Source: Strigomonas culicis (lineage: Eukaryota > Euglenozoa > Kinetoplastea > Trypanosomatida > Trypanosomatidae). From it: a stretch of DNA of 33,114 nucleotides. The notes beneath the pieces are model-generated. The model worked only from the letters and a program-made list of their open reading frames with translations. It did no database searches and was not told the DNA's origin. Where the stretch lies: contig AUXH01000162.1 of the NCBI GenBank assembly GCA_000482145.1, positions 1 through 33,114 of the forward strand, given 5' to 3'. The translations under genes and the position numbers were made by a program. Below are positions 25,142 through 33,114 of this stretch, piece after piece (the stretch's first letter is position 1; each line of letters starts with the position of its first letter).

Positions 25142-26977
25142 CTAGGATTCGGCGGCGGCGGCCGCTGCCTCCGGTGCCACTTCGTCGTCGTCCTCCTCTG
25201 GCGGGAGCTCATCGTCGTCCGGCACTGACAGCGTCAGCGGGTGCGCCTCGCCGTCGTCGACCAGCGCGGACGCGCGCGCGAGTACCTCGCGGAGGTGCGC
25301 GTGGAAGTACGGCGTCGCGTCGGCCGGCTCCGCCGCGTCGGCGGCCGCTGCTGGCAGCGCGGCGGCGGCGGCGCGCTCGCCCTCCGCGCGTGCCTCCGCG
25401 AGCATGCGCGCGAGCTGCTCCGCGGTGGGGGCCTGCAGCGGCCGCGCCCACGCCGGCCGGCCGCCGCCCTCCGCCGCCTCCTCGTCGTCGCCCGCGACGC
25501 CGGCCGTCACGAGCAGCTCCATCTCCTGGTGGAGCTGCGTGAGCCGCGCGTTGACACGGTGCAGCCGCCGCGTGCGGCGCGCCTCGGCGATGCCCTCGCG
25601 CATCTGTGCGTTGCCGGCCGCGTGGCGGCTGGTGGGCGCCGCGGGCTCCGCCGCCCCGGCGGTGTCCTCGCCGCTGTCCGGCGGGCTGTCGTGGGGGTCC
25701 GGCTCCGCCGCCGCGCGCACGGCGCGCAGTGACGCGAGCGCATGGTCAATCTGCGCGACGCGCGGCTGAGCCTCCGGCGGGATCCCGTAGGGGTTGAAGA
25801 AGGCGTGGTCCTGCGCGCGCTGCTCCGGCGTCGCGCGAAAGTTGCGCTCGAGAAGGGCCGCCACGCGGTCCTCCTCGGCCGGCAGCAGCGTGCGCACCTG
25901 TCGCACGGCCGCCTGGGGCTTCCGCAGGGCGCGGACCGGCGGCGCCGGGCGCGCGGCGGGGGCTGGCGCCGCTGCCCCTGCCGGTGCTGCTGTGCGCGCG
26001 GAAGTGGGTGTGCTGCGCGGCGGGGCCTTGCGGGCGGCGGCGGCGGCGGGCGCGCGGGTCTTGCCGCGCCGCGCGGCCACCACCGGCGGGCGGGCGCGCG
26101 CGCTCTTCACCTTTTTGGGGTGTTCCGCCGTGTCGGCGCTGGCGGGCACCACAGCGGGGGTCGCCTTCTCTTCTTCCTCGTCGTCGACTGTCTCTTCGTC
26201 AGCACCATCTCCCTCTTCTTCATCGTCCCTGAAAAAGGCATCGAACTGGTCGCCGCCCTCTTCCTGCACAGGCACCATCAGCCCGCCGTCGTCGTCCAGC
26301 ATAATCTTGTAGTTGCGCCCCTCCTGGTCGACCGCTGTGATGAAGGTGTCGATCTCGCGCTGCAGCGCATCGATCGTCGCGTCCACCGTCTGTGCGCTCT
26401 GCGGCGGCGCGGGCGTCGGTGGCGCCGCCGCCACCGCCTCGCCATCGGGCTGTGGCTGCTGCTGTTGCTGCACGTACTTGGCGAACAGCTCCGAGTTGTC
26501 CTCGAGGAAGGCGAGGATCTCCGGGTCCTTGATCTGCGCGATGTCGTCACGGCTGAGCTGCACCCGCGTGCCCTGCCGCAGCAGCGGGATGTTGCGCTGC
26601 AGGAGTTGCTCCGCCCGCGCGATGGTGTGCAGCGACATGGCGGACGCGCTGGTCGGCCGCGCGGCGGCCGCCCGCTCCTCCAGCAGCGGCTCCACATCGT
26701 CGTCGTCGTCGAGGTACTCGCGTTCGTCGAGGAACTGCAGCGTCATGATGTCCAGCAGCTTCTTCGCCGCGTAGGCGCTCGCACTGCGGCTGCCAGGATG
26801 GTCTGCGCCGTCCCCGTCGTCGAGCTCCGCCGCGCTGGCGCCGTCCTCCTCCTCGGTGTCGGGAGGGTGTGTGGAGCCAGAGGTACCCACGTCCGGTGCG
26901 TCGTCCACCGTCAGTGCCGCTGGCGGCACCGGGGCAGGCTGGCTGCCACCGGGCTCCTCGGGGGGCGATTGGTCCAT
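25142..26977 (-). CDS. Acidic/polyampholytic protein of unknown function
   Basis: 611 residues from the ATG at 26977-26975; the codon two upstream (26983-26981) is GTG, so a longer form is not a normal start. I recognise no family. It is organised in charge blocks: an acidic N-terminus with a D-rich patch (about 89-95), a helical region (65-170) including DDIAQIKDPEILAFLEDN (144-161) and a short poly-Gln run, a strongly acidic stretch (about 247-270), a basic Ala/Pro/Arg-rich stretch (about 287-360), then helices PAEEDRVAALLERNF (366-380) and VNARLTQLHQEMELLVT (475-491, possible coiled coil). It ends in an acidic tail (about 590-605). The ordered pieces separated by low-complexity linkers suggest a scaffold, chromatin or cytoskeletal protein, but there is no direct evidence. 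Its predicted leader is 29 nt. Confidence 0.85.
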   Translation of the reverse strand: MDQSPPEEPGGSQPAPVPPAALTVDDAPDVGTSGSTHPPDTEEEDGASAAELDDGDGADHPGSRSASAYAAKKLLDIMTLQFLDEREYLDDDDDVEPLLEERAAAARPTSASAMSLHTIARAEQLLQRNIPLLRQGTRVQLSRDDIAQIKDPEILAFLEDNSELFAKYVQQQQQPQPDGEAVAAAPPTPAPPQSAQTVDATIDALQREIDTFITAVDQEGRNYKIMLDDDGGLMVPVQEEGGDQFDAFFRDDEEEGDGADEETVDDEEEEKATPAVVPASADTAEHPKKVKSARARPPVVAARRGKTRAPAAAAARKAPPRSTPTSARTAAPAGAAAPAPAARPAPPVRALRKPQAAVRQVRTLLPAEEDRVAALLERNFRATPEQRAQDHAFFNPYGIPPEAQPRVAQIDHALASLRAVRAAAEPDPHDSPPDSGEDTAGAAEPAAPTSRHAAGNAQMREGIAEARRTRRLHRVNARLTQLHQEMELLVTAGVAGDDEEAAEGGGRPAWARPLQAPTAEQLARMLAEARAEGERAAAAALPAAAADAAEPADATPYFHAHLREVLARASALVDDGEAHPLTLSVPDDDELPPEEDDDEVAPEAAAAAAES

Positions 26978-27362
26978 GGCCACCCGTGCGAGGAGCGAAA
27001 CGGAAACTACGAATAATAATAGAGAAACGGCACAGCCAAATGGGTACCTTTTTTTTTTTTTTACTTCCTTCTAACTCGGTCTAAATATGTGTGATTCTAT
27101 TGGCAGCTCTTAGCTCGTATCATTGGATGTTTGTTAGGATATGTGTCAGAAAGGGAGAGAGTGACCTCTATACTTACACACGCACATGCCACGTGAGCTT
27201 CACGTTCCTTTCCCGCTTTTCCTTCGGTATGCATTCTTCTTCATTCCTTTTTCATTTTTTATTTTAATCGTACAATGAACACTCACACAGCGTTAGTATA
27301 TATAAAGACAATATATGTGATTAACAAGACCTCCTCCGCCGTGGTTCTTTTCCTAAAGTTAA
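26978..27362. other. Spacer between the monooxygenase gene and the 611-aa gene
   Basis: AT-rich spacer with a T14 run on the plus strand (about 27049-27062) and the acceptor at 27007-27008. The remainder is the presumed 3' UTR of the monooxygenase mRNA. No further gene is seen. Confidence 0.6.
27007..27030 (-). promoter_or_regulatory. Candidate spliced-leader acceptor for the 611-aa gene
   Basis: On the minus strand CCGTTTCTCTATTATTATTC precedes AG at 27008-27007. The leader is about 29 nt. A T-poor, A13-rich run lies further upstream. Confidence 0.5.
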
Positions 27363-29123
27363 TTAAATGTCATTACTGAAGAGCACATGCTGCTTCTTCC
27401 GCTTCAGCGGCGCCATGGAGCGGAACTTGTGGTACAGCTGCACCAGCGTCGACCGCAGGAACCACTTGCGGCGCTCCATCACCTTGGAGGTGTACGTCTC
27501 CTTGGAGCATACCTCCAGCTGCTGCTGCAGCACGTTATAGTAGAGAGCGGAGTGCAGGCCCCACCCCTCCGCGTTGTACACGCCGCTGCCCACCCCCGGC
27601 CCCGCCTCGTGTAGGTGCGGTGCCAGCTCGTGGTACGCGGCGAGCCACTCCGCTTCGCGCGCCGCCATGCCCTCCACCGTCGCCGGCAGCTCCTGCAGCC
27701 GCTTCGTGAAGGCGAAGGCCACAAAGCGGCTTTGCGCCTCGAACAGGAGAAAGGGCGGCACGAAATCCTTCTGTGTGCCGATGAAGGCGATGGATGGGTT
27801 CTGCATGTAGAGCGTGCCCATGTACAGCCCGCGGCGCGGCCGCGTCGCCACCGCCGCGGCGGCCCCCCGGCCCCTCCGGCGTGGCCGCGCCGTCCGGCGC
27901 GCCAGCTGCAGCAGCGGCTCCGCCTCCACGACGCGGCGCATCTCTTCACTGAGGAAGGGAAAGCGCAGCGTGAAGCCGGTCGCGAAGATGACCGCGTCGA
28001 TGTCGGTCACGAGCACCCCGCGCGTCGCGGGCGAGGCGGGGGGCTCCCCCGCCTCGCCCGCCGCCTGCCGCCACCGCCGCTGCGCGCGCTGCGTCTGCTG
28101 CAGCTCCGCGATGCGCGCGTCCGCGGTTTTCTCGAGCACTGGGTCCTCCGCGAACACCACGTCCCGACAGCGGGGCGGCCCGTCGCCACCGCGCGGCGGC
28201 TCCTCGTCCGATGCGCCGCTGCGCAGCGGCAGCCCCACGCGCTCCACGCGCCGCGTGCCGAGCGTCCGGAAGCGCAGCCACGTCGTAATGATGTCGTGCG
28301 CGCGCTGCCGGTTGTGCCGCCACCCCGGCAGCCGCGCGCCGAGCTGCACCAGTGTGGTCGCGAGGTCGAGCACCTCGCGCCTCGTCCGCCGCCACAGCGA
28401 CGTGGCGCTGCTGCCGCTGCTGCTGCTGTTGCTGCTGTTGCTGGTGGTGGGGGGCAGCAGCGAGCTGTGGACGACCTCTGCCCCGGCGCGCGAGAGCTCC
28501 TGCGTGACGTCGAAGGCGGAGACGCCGTCGCCGACGACCACGACCTTCTTGCGGCGCAGCGCGCGGAAGTCCTTGACGTGCGCGGCGTGGTGCACGTCGC
28601 CGCCGGCCTGGCGGAAGGCGGCGAGCCGCTCACGCAGGCCCGGTGGGTAGCGCACCTCCTGCGTCTGACCCGTGCACACGCACACGTGGTCGAAGGACCA
28701 CTCCATCACATCGCCGTTGAGGATGTTCACCGTGATGAGCTTCCACAGCAGGTCGCGCTCGCCGTCGTAGCGCACGGACGACACTTTGGTGTTGAAACGG
28801 GTGATGCCGGCGACACCCTTCTGCTCCGCGTACTGGTGGAGATAGTGCCGCACCTCGGAGTGGTGGGGGAACTGCGACGAGGTGGTGAAGTCGAAGCGCA
28901 CGTCGCTGAAGCTCATGAGATCCTTGGGGAGGATGGTGCGCATGGAGGGGTGCACCGGGGAGAGCACGCCGCGCGGACTGAAGAGCTCGCGCGCGTTCAG
29001 GGTCCACATGCCGCCCGGCTCGCTGCCCTGCTCGAAGCACGTGACGAGGAGGCCGTGCTGCCGCAGCGTCGCGCTTGCAACCATGCCGGCGGGGCCGCAC
29101 CCAATCACGGCGCACGACTGCAT
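27363..29123 (-). CDS. Flavin-containing monooxygenase-like protein (FMO / class B flavoprotein monooxygenase)
   Basis: 586 residues from ATG 29123-29121, which places the FAD-binding GCGPAG (8-13) at the very N-terminus as usual for FMOs. The frame extends to 29330, but that part lies upstream of the (CT)n tract and AG at 29172-29171. EPGGMW (35-40) fits the family's EP/GG-W motif. The FMO identifying motif FxGxxxHxxxY/F is seen with one extra residue as FRQAGGDVHHAAHVKDF (170-186). The NADPH-binding GDGVSAFD (198-205) and the ATGF motif (391-394) follow. FMOs insert one oxygen atom at N, S or carbonyl carbon using NADPH and O2. Inserts of low complexity (Ser/Asn-rich 226-240; Arg/Ala-rich 340-366 and 409-431) separate the core elements. 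Substrate cannot be inferred. No membrane anchor is obvious. Confidence 0.9.
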   Translation of the reverse strand: MQSCAVIGCGPAGMVASATLRQHGLLVTCFEQGSEPGGMWTLNARELFSPRGVLSPVHPSMRTILPKDLMSFSDVRFDFTTSSQFPHHSEVRHYLHQYAEQKGVAGITRFNTKVSSVRYDGERDLLWKLITVNILNGDVMEWSFDHVCVCTGQTQEVRYPPGLRERLAAFRQAGGDVHHAAHVKDFRALRRKKVVVVGDGVSAFDVTQELSRAGAEVVHSSLLPPTTSNSSNSSSSGSSATSLWRRTRREVLDLATTLVQLGARLPGWRHNRQRAHDIITTWLRFRTLGTRRVERVGLPLRSGASDEEPPRGGDGPPRCRDVVFAEDPVLEKTADARIAELQQTQRAQRRWRQAAGEAGEPPASPATRGVLVTDIDAVIFATGFTLRFPFLSEEMRRVVEAEPLLQLARRTARPRRRGRGAAAAVATRPRRGLYMGTLYMQNPSIAFIGTQKDFVPPFLLFEAQSRFVAFAFTKRLQELPATVEGMAAREAEWLAAYHELAPHLHEAGPGVGSGVYNAEGWGLHSALYYNVLQQQLEVCSKETYTSKVMERRKWFLRSTLVQLYHKFRSMAPLKRKKQHVLFSNDI

Positions 29124-29170
29124 GTCTGGCGCGCAGAGAGAAAGAGGAAGAGGGTACTTATGTACTTTAG

Positions 29171-29200
29171 CTACGAGAGAGAGAAAGAGAGAGAGAGAGG
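29171..29200 (-). promoter_or_regulatory. Candidate spliced-leader acceptor with (CT)n tract for the monooxygenase gene
   Basis: A GA-repeat on the plus strand (about 29174-29200) is a (CT)n tract in the transcript, followed by AG at 29172-29171. The leader is about 47 nt. Confidence 0.6.
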
Positions 29201-29420
29201 GCGTCGGAGAGCCAGCGGATGGAAATCTTTTTACCACGTGGCGCTCCATGTCAGTCGTCTCATGACGACGGGAGCGGCCCGCCTGTCTGCGCACAAGCAG
29301 GCAGAAGCAGAAGCAAACAACTGTATACACATTCTATGTAGCGCATAAATAGGATACATATTTGTACATCCAATACAAAGAAAAAAGGAGAATACAGTAC
29401 AAAGTTATACAATTTCTTAC

Positions 29421-32400
29421 CTACCGCCGGGCGGTGTCCTGGACGTCAAAGTAGGCGCCGACGCTGCCCACCTGCCGACTGCCGATGTCAAGCACCTCGC
29501 TGTACAGCAGCTGCGTCGACCCCATGACGGCCCGCAGCACCGCCCGCAGCTCCGCGGCGGCGGTCGGCTGCGGCTGCACCAGGTCGCGCGTGTCGCGTGA
29601 GAGGAACTTGCGCACCTCCACGTGCGTGACGAAGGGCACGAAGAGCATGCCGGCCTGCTGCGCCGCGAGCAGCCGCAGCAGGTCCTCGCGGTCCCGCTCC
29701 AGCACCTCCTGGCAGTTGGCCCGCACCGACCCCGGCTTCTTCTTTCCCTGTGACGTCGGCGGCGCCGCCGCCTCCGCGCCCTCCGCGCCGGCCGGCGGTG
29801 GCGCGGAGGTTGCGCTGCTGGCGGCGGCGGCCGCCGCGCGGTCCTGCGACAGCCGCATCTGCAGCGACGCGCCGTGGAGGTCCGGAGCCGCGTAGAGCGC
29901 CCACAGCTCGAGCGCCGTCCCCGCGCGCAGCTCGACGGTGCCCTCGTACAGCATGCGGTCGGGGAGGAAGGGGAGGAAGCGCACCAGCTCGCGCGCCTCG
30001 GTGACCTCGTCTGTGCCGCTGGCGGGGGCGGCGGCCGCCAGCTTGGCCGCGGCGCCCCCCGTGCGCGGCTTCGCCGCGGTGGCGCCACCGCCGCCGCCCT
30101 CCGGCGAGGCGGCCGCCACGGTGCCGCCGATCGCCTCGCGCGCCAACGCGCTCTGATGTATGGCGAGGTACGCCTGCGAGGGGTCGCGCACCACCACCAC
30201 CGCGACCGCCGTGATGTTCGCGCACACTGGCATCACCTGTAGCAGGTGCTGGCCGGCCGTCAGCAGGCAGGAGAGCGGCGTCAGGAGCTTCAGGAGGTGT
30301 GGGCTGAGGTGCTGCCGCGGCAGCAGCGGCGCCGCCACGGGGGTGAAGTTCACCTTCAGCTGGTAGTACACGATGGGCGTGAAGACGTACGGGTCCTCCG
30401 GGGCCTGCTGCTGCTGCTGCGGCCGGTGGTCCGTGCGATAGAGCAGGGCGCTGTACGGGTCCGTCCGTATCTGCCGCGCGCCGATGACGACGCTGTAAAA
30501 GCCGACCTCCGGCGCGAGGATGGTGAAGGTATCCTCGCTCGTCGCCTCCACGCGCTGATAGTACACCCATTCGGGGCCCAGCCGCGCGACGGAGGGGCTT
30601 TGCTTGGCCGCCGCGGTGGGGCCGCCGGCCGCGGTCGCGGCCTTCGCGTTGCTGCCCGCCGCCAGCGGCGTGTTGGGCGGCGCCGCGTTGGGCAGCAGCG
30701 GTGGCAGGTCCTTCAGCGCGCACTTGTACACGACGCAGCACAGCTCCGTGTACGCGTCTAGCCCGGCGGTCGCCGCGTGGCTGCCGCCCGCGTCGACGGT
30801 GGGCCCTGTCCCGGTGGTGGGGCTGGTGCTCGCGGCGGCCCCCATCGCGGAGCGGCTCGCGCTGCTAATGTAGTAGTGGTTCACGTTGGTGAAGGTGATG
30901 TGGAAGGGCATCGTGCGGGCCGTGATGCAGCACGCCCTGTGGTGCGACTGCAGGCGCAGAAGGTAGGTGCTGTCGCTGCCGCCGCCGCGCGGAGCCGCGC
31001 GGCGGTGCGGATGGCCACTCTTCGCCTCCGGGTCGGCCTCCTGCTGCTGCTGCTGCTGCTGCACCATCTGCTGCAGGAGGTGGTGGCGCTTCATGTTGTA
31101 AAAGGTGTGCGTCAGCCGCGGGCGGACCTCCCACTGGACGCGCGTCGGCGGCAGCGTGATGAGCGCGTACTGCGACTCGTTCGGGAAGTGCGACCCCATG
31201 AAGGCGACGGGGTGGCAATAGAAGTAGAAGTCCTCGATGTCGGCCGGCGTCGCCGGCGTCGCGGGGCGCTGCTGCGCGGCGGCGCCGGCGAAGATGGGCG
31301 TGCTGTGGAGCGACACGCGCCGCGACGCCGCCGCGTCCGCCGCAGGCGTGCGCTTCGCGTTGCCCGTCGTCGGCCGCTTCTTGCCCCGGGCCCCCTTCTC
31401 GAGCGGCCGCTCCGCGTCGGTTGCGTCGAAGGACGGCACCGGTGCCTGCGCGGCGGCCGCATCGAAGAGCAAATCCCAGTCGCAGACGGAGGCCGCGATG
31501 TCGACGAGAAAGTTCTGCACGCCGCCGGTCGCCTGGCGGCTCTCCGTGTGGTGGTGCGCCTCGGCCGTGACCGCCGCGGCGGCTGCGAGGCCGCCGCCGG
31601 CCGCGGTCGCGGCGGCGGGGCAGAGGTAGAGGCAGTTCCACCACCAGTCCTTACACTCCTCCGCGCAGCGGCCGCGGATGCGGCCGGCGACCACATCGCA
31701 CTCCACGTTGACGGCCGCGAGCAGCTGCGCGTAGAGCTGGGCGAACTCCTTACTCGTCGCGCGGCGCGTCTCCGTGAGGGCGACCAGCGGCGCCTCCAGC
31801 GGGGTCAGCACGAGCACCACCGGTGGCACCGCGTCGGGGTCCGCGGCGCTGTCGTCGAGGGGGTGCGGCGTGCGGTGCGCGTTCTTCGCTGCGGGGCCGC
31901 CGCCGCCGCCGCCGCCGGGCTTGCGCTTCGTGTGGTCCTCGCGGTCCCTCGCGGCGCCGCTGGCCGCGGCGGCGAGCTGCCGCTGGCGCTGCTCCTCCGT
32001 CACGAGGCCGAGGGAGAGCGCCAGCCATGTGTACAGGCAGCGCGCGCGCTTGTGGAGGCACTGCAGCTCCTGCTGCCGCCAGCCGGTCCGCAGAAAGGGC
32101 TCGACGAGGAAGAGCGCAACGTCGCGCAGCAGCGTGGCGTTGCGGTTCGTCACGCGCGTGTTGTACGCCTCTAGTTGCTGCAAAAAGTCTGCGTCCGCCG
32201 CTTCGATCGCGGCGGCCGGCACCGACACAACACCGGCGCTCGTGTTGGAGACGCCGGCCGCGGAGCAGAAGGCGTTGAACTCCTTCTCCATCTGCTGCTG
32301 CTCGCGCACGATGGTCGCGAAGTCGAAGCGGGCCGCAACCGCCGCGTACTGCACCGCCGCGGAGCTCGCGCGCGCGTCCGCCTCGCGCTGGAGGTCGGGT

Positions 32401-32789
32401 GAAAGGAACCACGCGGCCTCCGGCGTCACGTCGCTCTCCGACAGGGCGGCGGCCGGCCCCTCCTCCACTGCCGCGACGGTGCCGCTCGGCGGCTCGTCCA
32501 CGTGTGCCGCGCTCGCCCGGTGGCCCCGTGCGGTGGGGATGCCGCCGTCGCCGTGCTGCTGGCGGTCCGCGATCTCCTTCTCGAGGGAGAAGCCGAAGTG
32601 GTGCACATAGTCACTCAGGCGGCTGATCTGTATCGTGTTGGTCGTGCCGCCGCCGCCGGGGCCGGCCGCGGCCTCGCTGCGCTGCAGCTCGCGGTAGAGG
32701 CGGTCGCCGAAGCGCATGAGTGGGAGCGTACCCATGCGGTCCGTGTCATCGCTCTCAACGTGCAGCTTGCTCTTGCTCTTGGTGGCCAT
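29421..32789 (-). CDS. Kyphoscoliosis (KY)/transglutaminase-like domain protein, predicted catalytically inactive
   Basis: 1122 residues. After a disordered N-terminus (1-150), a helical segment ending ELQCLHKRARCLYTWLALSLGL (split about 241-251 and 252-262) matches the helix that precedes KY/transglutaminase-like cores ('a..iy.WI...i'). The core follows: ATSKEFAQLYAQLLAAVNVE (344-363) aligns with the nucleophile helix, CDVVAGRIRG (364-373) with the next strand, DWWWNCLYL (381-389) with the 'HxWNxV' strand, and FLVDIAAS (427-434) with the 'LVDPTW' strand. EDFYFYCHPVAFMGSHFPNE (519-538) matches the 'F.P..fi.sHFP.d' segment typical of KY proteins. C-terminal beta-rich regions (about 605-690, 740-870 and 930-985) resemble the Ig/C2-like repeats downstream in that family. 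The catalytic Cys and His positions hold Ser346 and Trp382; Asp430 is kept. A structural role is more likely than proteolysis or cross-linking. Confidence 0.88.
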   Translation of the reverse strand: MATKSKSKLHVESDDTDRMGTLPLMRFGDRLYRELQRSEAAAGPGGGGTTNTIQISRLSDYVHHFGFSLEKEIADRQQHGDGGIPTARGHRASAAHVDEPPSGTVAAVEEGPAAALSESDVTPEAAWFLSPDLQREADARASSAAVQYAAVAARFDFATIVREQQQMEKEFNAFCSAAGVSNTSAGVVSVPAAAIEAADADFLQQLEAYNTRVTNRNATLLRDVALFLVEPFLRTGWRQQELQCLHKRARCLYTWLALSLGLVTEEQRQRQLAAAASGAARDREDHTKRKPGGGGGGGPAAKNAHRTPHPLDDSAADPDAVPPVVLVLTPLEAPLVALTETRRATSKEFAQLYAQLLAAVNVECDVVAGRIRGRCAEECKDWWWNCLYLCPAAATAAGGGLAAAAAVTAEAHHHTESRQATGGVQNFLVDIAASVCDWDLLFDAAAAQAPVPSFDATDAERPLEKGARGKKRPTTGNAKRTPAADAAASRRVSLHSTPIFAGAAAQQRPATPATPADIEDFYFYCHPVAFMGSHFPNESQYALITLPPTRVQWEVRPRLTHTFYNMKRHHLLQQMVQQQQQQQEADPEAKSGHPHRRAAPRGGGSDSTYLLRLQSHHRACCITARTMPFHITFTNVNHYYISSASRSAMGAAASTSPTTGTGPTVDAGGSHAATAGLDAYTELCCVVYKCALKDLPPLLPNAAPPNTPLAAGSNAKAATAAGGPTAAAKQSPSVARLGPEWVYYQRVEATSEDTFTILAPEVGFYSVVIGARQIRTDPYSALLYRTDHRPQQQQQAPEDPYVFTPIVYYQLKVNFTPVAAPLLPRQHLSPHLLKLLTPLSCLLTAGQHLLQVMPVCANITAVAVVVVRDPSQAYLAIHQSALAREAIGGTVAAASPEGGGGGATAAKPRTGGAAAKLAAAAPASGTDEVTEARELVRFLPFLPDRMLYEGTVELRAGTALELWALYAAPDLHGASLQMRLSQDRAAAAAASSATSAPPPAGAEGAEAAAPPTSQGKKKPGSVRANCQEVLERDREDLLRLLAAQQAGMLFVPFVTHVEVRKFLSRDTRDLVQPQPTAAAELRAVLRAVMGSTQLLYSEVLDIGSRQVGSVGAYFDVQDTARR

Positions 32790-33114
32790 ATGGTCTGCGT
32801 GTGTATACGGTTCTAATTGCTATGAGGTGTCCGATGGTAAGCAAAGAAAAAAAAAGAGAGTGAGTGAGAGAGAAAGAGATGCTGACAGGCTGGGTTCATA
32901 CCAGTGTGCTGGGCAACACTGGAGGTAGGTGTGTATAAGCTGTGGAATTAGACTGCCGAACAACGGAGAAGAAAGAATTAAAAATGTAAAGCTACAAAAA
33001 GAAGGAAAAGAAGTAAAAAAAAAAAATGATATGTCGACACTCATATTTACGGTCCATTTTTTTTTTCATTCGTGTATGAAAAAAAAAAAAAGTATACTAA
33101 GATGGTTTATTTCT
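32790..33114. other. Upstream spacer at the right edge
   Basis: AT-rich sequence with the acceptor of the KY-like gene, A-runs (about 33015-33026, 33079-33091) and a T-run. It presumably includes the 3' UTR of the next gene beyond the window. No coding sequence is seen. Confidence 0.6.
32820..32882 (-). promoter_or_regulatory. Candidate spliced-leader acceptor for the KY/transglutaminase-like gene
   Basis: On the minus strand a long T/C-rich tract (about 32882-32843) precedes AG at 32821-32820. The leader is about 30 nt with no upstream ATG. Confidence 0.65.

Noticed and set aside
24673..25212. Phe/Leu-rich 179-codon frame on the minus strand
   Set aside because: Translation of the U/C-rich tract in the spacer; looks like membrane protein only because of poly-T composition.
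26978..26983. Two-codon extension of the 611-aa protein
   Set aside because: The first codon would be GTG, which is not a normal start in these organisms.
29124..29330. N-terminal extension of the monooxygenase frame
   Set aside because: Upstream of the (CT)n tract and AG at 29171-29172, and it would move the FAD-binding GxGxxG away from its usual place at the N-terminus.
30777..32174. 465-codon plus-strand open frame opposite the KY-like gene
   Set aside because: Antisense shadow; the minus-strand frame carries the recognisable domain.

Overview
The window looks like part of one long directional gene cluster of a kinetoplastid, most likely a trypanosomatid. Every supported gene lies on the minus strand (12 in all, one cut by the left edge), and no gene shows introns. 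Coding sequence is very GC-rich and borders abruptly on AT-rich, homopolymer-rich spacers. Most genes are preceded on the minus strand by a pyrimidine tract and then an AG, as expected for spliced-leader trans-splicing. I cannot name the genus. No promoter, strand switch, tRNA, rRNA, transposon or CRISPR array was recognised.

In transcription order (right to left): a 1122-aa protein with a kyphoscoliosis/transglutaminase-like domain that has lost its catalytic residues (32789-29421); a flavin-dependent monooxygenase (29123-27363); a 611-aa polyampholytic protein of unknown function (26977-25142); a 1316-aa eIF4G-like initiation factor with an MIF4G domain and a PAM2-like motif (24338-20388); an NADH-cytochrome b5 reductase-like flavoprotein (18916-18041); a LOG/'lysine decarboxylase'-family protein (17569-16442); a membrane-anchored GDA1/CD39 nucleoside phosphatase (15817-13919); a 2122-aa protein with an NHL-type beta-propeller (13534-7166); a 518-aa unknown protein (6879-5323); an ABCG-type half transporter (4790-2748); a SAP18-domain protein (1235-501); and the start of a possible inositol-monophosphatase-family gene (185-1).

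The genes share no single pathway. This is normal for trypanosomatid polycistronic units, where neighbours are co-transcribed and regulated mostly after transcription through their UTRs. The UTR architecture is therefore worth reading. Most genes have candidate leaders of about 28-126 nt, but eIF4G and ABCG appear to have long leaders with no upstream AUG. The 518-aa gene has a two-codon uORF whose stop overlaps the main start, and a G-quadruplex-type run begins 2 nt after its stop.

I found no obvious multi-gene novel system. The strongest unusual items are the degenerate transglutaminase-like protein, the giant NHL protein, the PAM2-like motif in the eIF4G homologue, and the leader features. 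All functional calls come from motifs read by eye; no database search was possible.
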